Assembly: GCA_944375955.1 (NCBI GenBank) | Contig: CALWBE010000005.1 | Location: 31,285 to 95,284, forward strand | Direction of reading: 5' to 3' | Source of the DNA: an uncultured Clostridia bacterium | GTDB taxonomy: Bacteria > Bacillota > Clostridia > Oscillospirales > CAG-382 | Length of the DNA stretch: 64,000 nt | Shown: in pieces, positions 33,615 through 42,140 of the stretch | Numbering within the stretch: the stretch's first letter is position 1 | How the letters are laid out: each line of letters begins with the position of its first letter | Position numbers and translations under genes: made by a program | The notes under the pieces: generated by a model | What the model was told of the DNA's origin: nothing | What the model saw: only the letters and a program-made list of their open reading frames with translations | The model's database searches: none

Positions 33615-34907
33615 TTATTTTAACGCGTCTTTTGCCGCAAGATAAGCGGTCGAAAAAGCTATCTGAAGATTAAATCCTCCGGTATATCCGTCTGTATCTA
33701 TTATCTCGCCTGCAAAATACAAACCCCTGACAAGTTTTGATTCCATTGTCGAAGGATTTATTTCCGATACCTTTATACCTCCGCGTGTTATTACTGCCTC
33801 ATCTATAGGACGAAATCCTGATATACTTATACTAAAATCCTTTAAAATACCGGCAAGCTTTTTTCTTTGCTGCTTTGTCACGGAATTGACTTTACATTCC
33901 GGGTCTATTCCTGAAAGAGACACGACCGCCGGTATCAATTTAGACGGAAGCAGCGCAGAAAGCGAATTTTTAAAATCGCGGTTCTGATTTTTGGAAAAAT
34001 CGCTTATCAGACGCTCGTCAAGAGTTTTCTCATCAAGTGCAGGTTTAAGATCTATATGCAAACTGTAATCAGACGGGTTCTCTTCTATATGTGCCGAAGC
34101 CGAAAGCACAAGCGGACCGCTTACGCCGAAATGCGTAAAAAGCATTTCCCCCATTTCCTTAAAAATCATTTTTCCGTTTGTATTCTTTTTAACTGTAAGA
34201 GTTACATTTTTAAGAGAAAGTCCCTGCAGTCTGCGGCAAACCGGATCATCTGAAACGATCGGCACAAGACTCGGACGAAGCTCGGTAACAGTATGTCCGA
34301 GCTCGCGTGCAAAACGGTAACCGTCACCGTCCGAACCTGTTATAGGATATGACAATCCGCCCGTGCAAACTATAACGCGTTCTGTAATATACTCATTTCC
34401 GTCGCTGTCACAGCATGCCGTCACTTTCCCGTTTTCTGCTTTTATCTTTTCTATCTTTTTGTTTATTACAGTGCAGCCATGACTTTTTAATATATTTTTT
34501 AAAGTTTTTAAAACATCAAGAGATTTATCCGTTTGTGGAAAAACTCTGTCCCCTCTTTCAACCTTTAATTTAAGTCCGTGAGACTCAAAATATTTCATTA
34601 CCTCAGCAGGAGGAAATGCCGAAAAAGCCGCAAAAAGAAATTTACCGTTACGAGGAATGTTTTTCATAAAAGTTTCTCTTCCGCAGCAATTTGTTATATT
34701 ACATCTTCCTTTGCCTGTTATTAAAAGCTTTCTGCCAAGATATGCGTTATCAAAAAAATTCTCTGAAGCAATATTCTTTTCTGAAAGATTCTTTTCAAAT
34801 AAAACAACTTTCGCTCCCGCTTCTGCCGCAATACATGCGCACATAAGACCTGCAGCTCCACCGCCTATAATACAGACTTTCTCCGACAAATCAATTTGAT
34901 TTTTCAT
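33615..34907 (-). CDS. HI0933/aminoacetone oxidase family flavoprotein
   Basis: A 430-residue NAD(P)/FAD-dependent oxidoreductase of the HI0933-like (YhiN/BaiN-type) family. The FAD motif IIGGGAAGLMCACIAAEAGAK is at the N-terminus. GRKLLITGKGRCNITN, FTHFGVSGPLVLSASAHI and GLYFAGEIIDTDGYTGGFNLQIAFSTAYLA are family landmarks. It is upstream of cmk, a very common clostridial arrangement. Biochemical role is poorly known; a BaiN relative acts in bile acid reduction. Exact start is uncertain: 34907 and 34916 are both possible and overlap the end of the RpiR gene. Confidence 0.93.
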   Translation of the reverse strand: MKNQIDLSEKVCIIGGGAAGLMCACIAAEAGAKVVLFEKNLSEKNIASENFFDNAYLGRKLLITGKGRCNITNCCGRETFMKNIPRNGKFLFAAFSAFPPAEVMKYFESHGLKLKVERGDRVFPQTDKSLDVLKTLKNILKSHGCTVINKKIEKIKAENGKVTACCDSDGNEYITERVIVCTGGLSYPITGSDGDGYRFARELGHTVTELRPSLVPIVSDDPVCRRLQGLSLKNVTLTVKKNTNGKMIFKEMGEMLFTHFGVSGPLVLSASAHIEENPSDYSLHIDLKPALDEKTLDERLISDFSKNQNRDFKNSLSALLPSKLIPAVVSLSGIDPECKVNSVTKQQRKKLAGILKDFSISISGFRPIDEAVITRGGIKVSEINPSTMESKLVRGLYFAGEIIDTDGYTGGFNLQIAFSTAYLAAKDALK

Positions 34908-35751
34908 AGACCTCATACTCATCCCAGATTTTTTCAAGCTCACTCAGATGATTTGAAAGCTCTTCTTTTTTATTCATGGATACCGCTACTATAAGCGCAT
35001 TTATGATACTTAAAGGTGCAACCAGAGAGTCTACAAATGACGCCATATCACTTTTTGCAAGCAAACGACAATCGGACACCTCGGCAATAGGAGACGAATC
35101 GCTGTCTGTTATTGCAAGTATATTGGCCCCGCGTTTTTTCGCAAACTCTATTGCCGCACGGGTCCTTTTTGAATATCGTGGAAAACTTATTCCGATAAAT
35201 ACATCTCCCTTTGATATCCACATGAGACGCTCGAACATTTCATCAGCACTCGTCATATCCAGCAATGTAACATTATTCAAAACAATATTAAGATGATAGG
35301 CAAAAAAAGACGCCAACATTGAAGCTGAACGGATACCTATAATATAAACTTTCTTTGCATTCGTTATCATTTCTGAGGCATGGTCAAAATCCTCCCTGCA
35401 AACTTCTGCAAGGGTTAGCTTTATTTTGTCAGCATCGCTGTTCATCACCTTTGCTAAAACATCGCCGTCTGACATAATGCTGTTCGCCGCCTCAACTCGC
35501 TGAACAGACGTCATATTTGTCCGTATAACATCTTTTAATGCCTTCTGCATCTCAGGATATCCCCTGAATCCAAGTTCTATTGCAAAACGTACTACCGTAG
35601 ATTCTGATATTCCTATCATATTTCCTAATTTTGTAGCCGTAAGATATGCAGCATTATCCGGACGCTCTATAATATATGCCGCAATAATTTTATGACTTTT
35701 TGACATCTTCGGCATTTTTGCCCTGATATTTTTGATCAGATCGGAATTCAT
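34891..35751 (-). CDS. MurR/RpiR family transcriptional regulator
   Basis: A 286-residue regulator. An N-terminal HTH_6 domain (about 1-80; ATKLGNMIGISESTVVRFAIELGF is the helix-turn-helix) is followed by a SIS phosphosugar-binding domain (about 125-265; YIIGIRSASMLASFFAYHL and GISFPRYSKRTRAAIEFAKKRGA). Such proteins sense sugar phosphates and control sugar or cell-wall recycling genes. It is the first gene of the leftward flavoprotein-cmk-plsC-ispH run, but the target is not apparent. The next gene to the right (dut) is divergent across about 190 bases. Confidence 0.93.
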   Translation of the reverse strand: MNSDLIKNIRAKMPKMSKSHKIIAAYIIERPDNAAYLTATKLGNMIGISESTVVRFAIELGFRGYPEMQKALKDVIRTNMTSVQRVEAANSIMSDGDVLAKVMNSDADKIKLTLAEVCREDFDHASEMITNAKKVYIIGIRSASMLASFFAYHLNIVLNNVTLLDMTSADEMFERLMWISKGDVFIGISFPRYSKRTRAAIEFAKKRGANILAITDSDSSPIAEVSDCRLLAKSDMASFVDSLVAPLSIINALIVAVSMNKKEELSNHLSELEKIWDEYEVYEKSN

Positions 35752-35871
35752 GCTTGTACAACCTCTGAATTTTGGTATTTGCTGTATTTAATATTACTTT
35801 ATATTATCTCATTTTTTGGCTGAAAAGTCAAGTATATGCGGCAAAGTTGAATAAATTTAACCATTTTTATA

Positions 35872-35900
35872 TTGATTTTATTTATAAATGCAAATATAAT
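35872..35900 (+). promoter_or_regulatory. Promoter of dut
   Basis: TTGATT (35872-35877), 17 bases, TATAAT (35895-35900). Confidence 0.75.
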
Positions 35901-35943
35901 AATATATTAATTGATAGTATTTGTTTTTCGAAAGGAAAAATAT

Positions 35944-36387
35944 ATGATAAAGGTAAATATAAAAAAGCTGAACAAAGACGCATATATTCCGAAAAAAGGC
36001 TCCCGCGACTCGGCAGGATACGATTTATATGCATGTCTCGGCGAGGGAAAAAGCGTCATCATTCCCCCACACAAAAATATAAAAATCGGGACCGGCATTT
36101 CTATAGCTCTTCCTAACGGATATTTCGGCGCAATATTTGCCCGCAGCGGACTTGCAGCAAAAGAGGGACTGCGTCCGGCAAACTGCGTCGGCGTCGCCGA
36201 TTCGGATTACCGCGGAGAATATATGATAGCACTTTATAATGACAGTGATACTGAACGCGTAATAAAACACGGCGACCGTGTAGCTCAGCTTGTAATACTG
36301 CCTTTTCTTTCAGTAGATTTTAACGAAACAGAAGATCTTGACGATACAGAAAGAGGAAGCGGCGGTTTCGGAAGCACCGGAAAATAA
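35944..36387 (+). CDS. dut: dUTP diphosphatase
   Basis: A 147-residue trimeric dUTPase that hydrolyses dUTP to dUMP and keeps uracil out of DNA. The five motifs appear in order: SAGYDLYACL (1), ARSGLAAKEGLRPAN (2), GVADSDYRGEYMIALYN (3), GDRVAQLVILP (4) and RGSGGFGSTG (5, P-loop-like). I start at 35944 (MIKVNIKKLN), which has the SD GAAAGGA. The upstream ATG would start close to the promoter. A bidirectional terminator follows. Confidence 0.97.
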   Translation: MIKVNIKKLNKDAYIPKKGSRDSAGYDLYACLGEGKSVIIPPHKNIKIGTGISIALPNGYFGAIFARSGLAAKEGLRPANCVGVADSDYRGEYMIALYNDSDTERVIKHGDRVAQLVILPFLSVDFNETEDLDDTERGSGGFGSTGK

Positions 36388-36416
36388 CTTTGTACAATTA
36401 ACATTCAATACATAAT

Positions 36417-36470
36417 AAAATACAGCGGTAAAATTAAAATATAAACTTTTTTACCGCTGTATTTTTATTT
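36417..36470. terminator. Bidirectional terminator between dut and uridine phosphorylase
   Basis: A 17-bp perfect stem (36417-36433 with 36449-36465) with TACAGCGGTA core and T-rich ends on both strands. Confidence 0.9.
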
Positions 36471-36523
36471 TTATTTTGATTCTTCAGCCTGTTTTCAAGT
36501 GTGTTTTATTTGCAAAATTCGGT

Positions 36524-37306
36524 TTATCTTAGTTTTTTTCTGTCAGCTTCAATAAGCAGTCTTAAAGCTTCAACAGCAGTTTTTACTGCGATATCTGTAT
36601 CATAGCACAAAGTTTCCGGAAGTCCCATGGAGCGGCGAGTCTGATTCCCTATAACCAGCAGTACCGAACCCACTCTGACTCTGCGCACAGATCCCACAAT
36701 AAACAGCGTAGCCGATTCCATTTCACTTGTGAGCGCACCGCATTTTATATATGCGTTCCATTTATCTTTCAATATTTCGCCAACCGGCATGCTGTCAGGA
36801 TCATGCTGTCCGTAAAACGAATCCTTGCACTGCACTACTCCTGTATGGCTATTATATCCGAATTTGCCGGCAGCCTCCCTTAAAGCCGAAACTATCTCAA
36901 AATCCGCCACCGCCGGATATTCTTCAGGAGCATATTCACGGCTTGTCCCGTCAAGTCTTACCGCGCCTGTCGCTATAACAAGATGTCCGGCTTCTACCTC
37001 CGGCTGCATGCCTCCTGAAGTTCCGACTCTTATAAATGTGTCTGCTCCTATATGTATTAGTTCCTCAAGCGCGATAGCGGCTGACGCTCCACCTATACCG
37101 GTGGATATCACTGATACTTTTTCTCCGCTTATATATCCGGTATATGTTGTGTATTCTCTGTTTCTCGCAATAAAGGACGGTGATTCAAAATACTCTGCAA
37201 TCTTTTCACATCTGCCCGGATCACCGGGAAGCAAAACATATCTGCCGACATCTCCTTTTTTTAATTTTATATGATATTCAAACTCATCAGAATAAACAAG
37301 CGGCAT
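36524..37306 (-). CDS. udp: Uridine phosphorylase family nucleoside phosphorylase
   Basis: A 260-residue phosphorylase. VLLPGDPGRCEKIAEYFE is the phosphate-binding start, SVISTGIGGASAAIALEEL and FIRVGTSGGMQPEVEAGHLVIATGAVR follow, and SEMESATLFIVG near residue 190 is the ribose/base-binding region of uridine phosphorylases. It cleaves uridine to uracil and ribose-1-phosphate. The start at 37306 has an SD (TGAGGAAA) and agrees with the promoter upstream; the alternative Met at 37366 falls in that promoter. It is convergent with dut and on its own. Confidence 0.92.
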   Translation of the reverse strand: MPLVYSDEFEYHIKLKKGDVGRYVLLPGDPGRCEKIAEYFESPSFIARNREYTTYTGYISGEKVSVISTGIGGASAAIALEELIHIGADTFIRVGTSGGMQPEVEAGHLVIATGAVRLDGTSREYAPEEYPAVADFEIVSALREAAGKFGYNSHTGVVQCKDSFYGQHDPDSMPVGEILKDKWNAYIKCGALTSEMESATLFIVGSVRRVRVGSVLLVIGNQTRRSMGLPETLCYDTDIAVKTAVEALRLLIEADRKKLR

Positions 37307-37337
37307 ATTATTTTCCTCACAAACAGTTTTTTTATTT

Positions 37338-37366
37338 ATTTTATCAGTAAAATGTAAATAAATCAA
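37338..37366 (-). promoter_or_regulatory. Promoter of uridine phosphorylase gene
   Basis: On the minus strand, TTGATT (37366-37361), 17 bases, TAAAAT (37343-37338). Confidence 0.65.
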
Positions 37367-37483
37367 CTTAATAATACTCTGCGTCGTTTCAAAACAAAAA
37401 CACAGTATAGTTTTTTTCCGTTTTGCATAAAATGTTACTGCATATATCCTTAAACTTTAAAAAAGAAAAAGGAATTTAAAAAA

Positions 37484-39859
37484 ATGAAAAAAGCTATAAT
37501 TCTTGCCGGAGGACGCGGCACAAGACTTTCGCCGCTGACGGATGAAACACCAAAACCGCTTATGCCGTTTTTAGGAAAAAGCCTCCTTGAACGTATAATT
37601 GAAAAACTCGCCATCAGCGGGGTTACTGAAGCAATGATTTCAACAATGTACCGTTCAGACAAAATAAAACGTGTCATAGGAGATAAATGCGCAGGCGTAC
37701 AAATCAAATATCTTGAGGAAACCACTCCCTTAGGCACAGCAGGTGGACTCAAATTTGCTCCAGAACTTCTTTCGCTTGACAAAAACGAATCTTTCATTGT
37801 GATATCGGGAGATTGCGTATGCGATTTTGATATTAAAAAAATTTCAGATTATCATGAAAAAATAAACGCAGACGCCACAATAGTTACGGTTGAATGTGAC
37901 AGTCCTCTTGAATATGGGATAGTATTGTCAAATGGCGGAATGATATGCGGATTTAATGAAAAACCGCCATGGTCACAGGTAAACGGGAACAGAGTTAACA
38001 CCGGAATTTATGTTTTAAAAGCATCTGTAATAGATATGATTCCTCAGGGAAATTATGATTTTTCAGGAGATCTTTTCCCCGAAATGTTAAAAAAAGGAAT
38101 GAAACTTGCAGAATTTGCAGCTGACGGATACTGGTGCGACATAGGAAACATTGAAAGCTATTACAAGTGCTGTTTAGATGCACTTGACGGAGAAATGCCT
38201 GAATTTTGCCGCAAATCTGAAAATAAAGGAAACCAAAACATTTATACTGTCAGCGATCCATGCTATATTCCTGAAAGCGCACAAATCGGATCGGATGCTG
38301 TTATAGGTCCGAATACCGTTTTGGGACATAATTGTTCAATAGGCAAAAATACCGAAATAGCTGGGAGCATAATTCACGACGGCGTAAGAATTTCTGACAG
38401 CTGCCGCATAGAAGGCACAATAATATGTGAAGGAGCAGTTATCGGCAGCCGCTGTTGCATAGGAGGCGGAACGGTCATAGGCAGTGGAGCCGTTATACCC
38501 TCCGGAGCTTATATTCCCTCAAACACCGTAATAACTTCCAAAGACGGCAGCTATACTGTGACGGAAGAAAAAACCTCTCGAAAAAACTATTTCTCAGTAA
38601 AAGATGATCTTTTTACGAGTGAAAATGGGATTTTTCTGGGAAAAGACAAGCAATTTACTCGAAACGAAAACTTTTGCATAACAGTAGGAACTTCTGTCAG
38701 CGACGCGGTTGGACGCGGAGGAAGAATAGGCGTTATGTATGACAGCACTTCGTATGCACGTTCATATGCGGAAGCTGTAATGCTTGGGCTTGAAAAAGGC
38801 AATGCGTCAATATATGATTTTGGGAAAGGTTTTGAAAAGCTTGCAAAATATCTTGCGGTATTTTTCTGTACAGACTGTTTTATATATATAACCTCTGAAC
38901 AAGAAAACATCTATGCCGGACTGTATAACAGAAATGCACTTCCTCCGTCACACAGCTTTGAGCGAAAACTTCAACAGTCTTACAGAGATATTTCCCGCAA
39001 CGGAAAAGATGCCGTTCCTAAATACAGGGAATCAATAAGAAAAACAGAGTTGTATTATTATTGCGGTATAATAGATAATTTAAAAGCATATACTGGAAAA
39101 TCTCTTTTTGAAGGAGCAAAAGCGGCATTTGTAAGCATGGGAGAAGAAAAAAACAACGCATATCCCGAATTAGAAATGCTGAAAAAAGGATTTGCCGAAC
39201 TTGGAGGAAGCTGTGTCAGCAGAAAATTTGCAGAAGAAAAAAGCCTGCCTATAATATTTTACTCAAGTAAAAACGGCATACGAATAGCGCAAAGCAACTA
39301 TGTATTTGATAAATATCATATTACTGCGGCACTTATTGAGCGTGAGCGTTCAAAAGGAAGATCGACATTTCTTCTGCCATATGTTTCTCCCGAAAAATAT
39401 TCAGGAATAATAGGATCCGGCGCGAATGTAATATCCTACCCCACTTATTCCGGAAAACGTTTCAGCATACAGCCCGAACTGCTAAAAAGCTGTTATTGGA
39501 TGACTGACGATATCATGCTTGCAGCGCGCGGTTTGTCTATGATATATTCCGAAAGAAAAAATCTCTCTGAACTTGCAGTGTCAGATATGAATTTTTCTTT
39601 TAAAGAAAAAACGGTTTTTATCCCGGACGGAAAAATGAAGACATTAATAATAAAAAAGCTTTCTCAGTCTGACGGACCGGTTTTATGTCAGGATGGCTAT
39701 GAGGGCATAAAAATAAGCTATCCTAACGGTAAAGTAACCGTTGTTCCAGGAAAAGCTCAATATTTTAAAATATATTCTGAAGCCGTAAATTCAGAAATTG
39801 CCGAGTCACTTTGCGAACAAGCTGAAAAAAATATTCTTGATGCCGCTGAAGATAAATAG
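37484..39859 (+). CDS. Sugar-phosphate nucleotidyltransferase fused to a degenerate phosphomannomutase-like domain
   Basis: A 791-residue three-part protein. Residues 1-240 form a nucleotidyltransferase (MKKAIILAGGRGTRLSPLT, KPLMPFLGKSLLERII, ISGDCVCDFD). Residues about 255-350 form a left-handed beta-helix of hexapeptide repeats (IGSDAVIGPNTVLG). Residues about 385-780 resemble a phosphomannomutase fold. There the usual TASHNP serine motif reads ITSEQENIYAGLYN, and no DGDADR metal motif is visible, so mutase activity is doubtful. Relatives are called mannose-1-phosphate guanylyltransferase. It likely makes a sugar nucleotide for envelope polysaccharide, with the C-terminal part perhaps regulatory. 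The SD is AAAGGAAT. Confidence 0.85.
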   Translation: MKKAIILAGGRGTRLSPLTDETPKPLMPFLGKSLLERIIEKLAISGVTEAMISTMYRSDKIKRVIGDKCAGVQIKYLEETTPLGTAGGLKFAPELLSLDKNESFIVISGDCVCDFDIKKISDYHEKINADATIVTVECDSPLEYGIVLSNGGMICGFNEKPPWSQVNGNRVNTGIYVLKASVIDMIPQGNYDFSGDLFPEMLKKGMKLAEFAADGYWCDIGNIESYYKCCLDALDGEMPEFCRKSENKGNQNIYTVSDPCYIPESAQIGSDAVIGPNTVLGHNCSIGKNTEIAGSIIHDGVRISDSCRIEGTIICEGAVIGSRCCIGGGTVIGSGAVIPSGAYIPSNTVITSKDGSYTVTEEKTSRKNYFSVKDDLFTSENGIFLGKDKQFTRNENFCITVGTSVSDAVGRGGRIGVMYDSTSYARSYAEAVMLGLEKGNASIYDFGKGFEKLAKYLAVFFCTDCFIYITSEQENIYAGLYNRNALPPSHSFERKLQQSYRDISRNGKDAVPKYRESIRKTELYYYCGIIDNLKAYTGKSLFEGAKAAFVSMGEEKNNAYPELEMLKKGFAELGGSCVSRKFAEEKSLPIIFYSSKNGIRIAQSNYVFDKYHITAALIERERSKGRSTFLLPYVSPEKYSGIIGSGANVISYPTYSGKRFSIQPELLKSCYWMTDDIMLAARGLSMIYSERKNLSELAVSDMNFSFKEKTVFIPDGKMKTLIIKKLSQSDGPVLCQDGYEGIKISYPNGKVTVVPGKAQYFKIYSEAVNSEIAESLCEQAEKNILDAAEDK

Positions 39860-39862
39860 TAA

Positions 39863-39902
39863 AAAGATCCGCCGAAACCTTAAATAATTTCGACGGATCT
39901 TT
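39863..39902 (+). terminator. Terminator after the nucleotidyltransferase gene
   Basis: AGATCCG (39865-39871) pairs with CGGATCT (39894-39900), continued by CGAAA/TTTCG after one mismatch, then a short T-run. Confidence 0.75.
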
Positions 39903-39999
39903 CATCGTCAATGAAAAATTATTTATATATAACGGCATCCTTTAGCAGCATTTTTATATTCTATTCATACTTCATGGAAAAAAACATTATTTATTTTCC

Positions 40000-40028
40000 G
40001 TATTTTCCACCGATAAACTGGAAATACT
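40000..40028 (+). promoter_or_regulatory. Sigma-F-type promoter of sigG
   Basis: GTATT (40000-40004), a 15-base spacer, then GGAAATACT (40020-40028). The -10 fits the sigma-F consensus GGNRANAMT at every position, and the -35 fits at four of five. This agrees with the known control of sigG by sigma-F in the forespore. Confidence 0.65.
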
Positions 40029-40082
40029 CTGTGTATAAAGAAAAATCTGCAGTAACATTACGCTGCGTCAAGAGGTATTTTT

Positions 40083-40856
40083 ATGCACAACGGCAAGGTG
40101 GAAATATGCGGTGTAAATACCGCAAAATTAAAAGTACTGTCCGGAGAAGAAAAAAATGCGCTTCTCCGCCGCGCAAAAGAAGGCGATCAAAAAGCCCGGG
40201 AAGAGCTTATAAACGGAAATTTAAAACTTGTTCTGAGCGTTATAAAAAGATTCTCCTCCCGAGGAGAAAATCCTGACGATCTTTTTCAAATAGGATGTAT
40301 TGGACTTATAAAAGCGATAGACAACTTTGATATATCACTTAACGTACAGTTCAGCACTTATGCTGTACCTATGATAATCGGAGAACTGAGAAGATTCTTG
40401 CGAGATAACAATGTCATAAGGGTATCAAGATCGCTTCGTGATCTTGCATATAAATCACTGGGAGCAAAAGAAGCTCTTGCAGCAAAACTTGACCGTGAAC
40501 CTACCGTTGAAGAAATAGCGAAAGAGCTTAATGTACCCAAAGAAGAAATTGTAAATGCTCTTGATGCAATTGTAGATCCAATATCGCTTTACGATCCTGT
40601 ATTCTCGGAAAACGGTGATTCCGTGTATGTTATGGATCAAATAAGCGACACAAAAAATACAGATGAAAACTGGCTTCAGAAAATAGCTATTTCGGAGGCG
40701 ATAAAAAATCTATCGGATAGAGAAAGAAGCATAATTGAGCTTCGTTTTTTTGAAGGGAAAACACAAATGGAAGTCGCTCAGGAAATTCATATAAGTCAGG
40801 CTCAGGTTTCACGTCTTGAAAAAGGGGCATTGCTTAGAATAAAAAAGCAAATTTAG
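40083..40856 (+). CDS. sigG: Sporulation sigma factor SigG
   Basis: A 257-residue sigma-70 factor of the late forespore. The N-terminal KVEICGVNTAKL is a SigG-specific signature (it binds anti-sigma factors). Region 2 contains DDLFQIGCIGLIKAIDNFD and FSTYAVPMIIGELRRFLRDNN, region 3 IRVSRSLRDLAYK, and region 4 LSDRERSIIELRFF with the helix-turn-helix GKTQMEVAQEIHISQAQVSRLE. Its presence means the organism can probably form endospores. The usual upstream spoIIGA-sigE neighbours are absent. A sigma-F-type promoter sits about 55 bases before the SD (AGAGGT). A bidirectional terminator follows. Confidence 0.97.
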   Translation: MHNGKVEICGVNTAKLKVLSGEEKNALLRRAKEGDQKAREELINGNLKLVLSVIKRFSSRGENPDDLFQIGCIGLIKAIDNFDISLNVQFSTYAVPMIIGELRRFLRDNNVIRVSRSLRDLAYKSLGAKEALAAKLDREPTVEEIAKELNVPKEEIVNALDAIVDPISLYDPVFSENGDSVYVMDQISDTKNTDENWLQKIAISEAIKNLSDRERSIIELRFFEGKTQMEVAQEIHISQAQVSRLEKGALLRIKKQI

Positions 40857-40873
40857 CTCTATAAATTATAAAT

Positions 40874-40913
40874 AATTTACCGTCCTTTGCACTAAATCAA
40901 AGGACGGTAAATT
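40874..40913. terminator. Bidirectional terminator between sigG and serine hydrolase
   Basis: A 16-bp stem, AATTTACCGTCCTTTG (40874-40889) with its exact complement at 40898-40913, around an 8-base loop. Confidence 0.9.
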
Positions 40914-42062
40914 TTAGTATGTACACCTATATCCGTCAGAATCAGCATATTCAGCATTGTCAGCTGAAAAGCCAAGACATTCCCGAACTATTCCCGGAAG
41001 CTCGTTTCTGAGTTCCTGATTAGGCGAATTCAGTACATGCTGTGCGTAATATAGGGAAAAACTGTGTTTTATATCAAATGCTGCATATGCTGCCGCCGCT
41101 CCTCCCCAGCCAAAATCAGTATGCAAAGACTTTTCGTCAAGCGGACATCTTAAGCCGAGTCCGTATCCATATCCCCTTTTAAAAAGCGGATATTCTTTCA
41201 GCTTACTGACCGGCAGCCTGCTTGCAGTCATAAGCTTTATTGTTTCTTTTGAAAGAAAAACATCTCCTATACGCAAACCTTCAAGAAATTTCATATAGTC
41301 GTCAACACATGTTATACAGCCTGCTCCGCCACTTTCATATTTATTTCCAAAACGGCTGAAATTTCCCGATAATTTTTTATATTCTCCGGTTTCCGAATCA
41401 TAAATATATTGAGCCGCCAGCTTTCCGGATGAAATCTTATCAGGCAGATATGTTGTATTTTCCATTCCTGCCTTATCAAAAACAGCTTTCTTTATATACT
41501 CTCCAAAACTTTCTCCCGCTATGACCTGAACGACAGCTGCAAGCACATCATGGCATAAACTGTAATTAAACCTTTCAGAAGGCTCAAATACCAAAGGATC
41601 TTTTGCCAAATAACGCATCATTTCACGTGTTTCGGCTCCTTCAATTTCATTTTTCCCGGCTATGATATTTTCTGTATTTACATCATATGTAAAACCGGCT
41701 GTCATAGTAAAAAGATCCTCTATTGTTATAGGTTTCTTCGCTTCACGCAGAATCCCGTTTTCATATACCGTCATTTTCTTAAATTCGGGCAAATAATCGC
41801 TTAATTTATCTGAAAGGGATAATTTTCCTTTTTCAAGAAGAGTTAACGCAGCCGCACATGTTATCGGTTTTGAACATGAATATATTTCATACAGTTCCTT
41901 CCCGTTTACCGGCTGCTTTTTTTCATAGTCAGAATATCCGTACATTCTGCGGAAAACTTTTTCGCCGTTATACCTTACCTCTATATCAAAAAAAGGAACT
42001 CCCATATCAATAAATTTGTCAAGTAATTCATTAAGCCGTGAAAATGACCTCATTTTCTTCAC
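40914..42062 (-). CDS. Serine hydrolase, class C beta-lactamase/esterase fold
   Basis: A 382-residue protein of the beta-lactamase-related serine hydrolase family (PF00144 type). The nucleophile motif S-x-x-K is SCSKP at residues 62-65. The Tyr motif is FNYSLCHDVL near residue 165, and the third motif region has GWGGAAAAY near the C-terminus. There is no signal peptide, so it is probably a cytoplasmic esterase or amidase and not a resistance beta-lactamase. It is 78 bases from the dgoD gene in the same orientation, so a metabolic link is possible. The substrate is unknown. Confidence 0.87.
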   Translation of the reverse strand: MKKMRSFSRLNELLDKFIDMGVPFFDIEVRYNGEKVFRRMYGYSDYEKKQPVNGKELYEIYSCSKPITCAAALTLLEKGKLSLSDKLSDYLPEFKKMTVYENGILREAKKPITIEDLFTMTAGFTYDVNTENIIAGKNEIEGAETREMMRYLAKDPLVFEPSERFNYSLCHDVLAAVVQVIAGESFGEYIKKAVFDKAGMENTTYLPDKISSGKLAAQYIYDSETGEYKKLSGNFSRFGNKYESGGAGCITCVDDYMKFLEGLRIGDVFLSKETIKLMTASRLPVSKLKEYPLFKRGYGYGLGLRCPLDEKSLHTDFGWGGAAAAYAAFDIKHSFSLYYAQHVLNSPNQELRNELPGIVRECLGFSADNAEYADSDGYRCTY

Positions 42063-42140
42063 CCCTCAATTTATATTGCCGTATATTATTATACATATAT
42101 TGCAAAATAAATCAACATTTTTTCATTAAACTATAAATGT

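Noticed and set aside
39911..40276. Plus-strand reading frame overlapping sigG
   Set aside because: It runs through the sigma-F promoter and into sigG in another frame, and its protein is low-complexity basic sequence.
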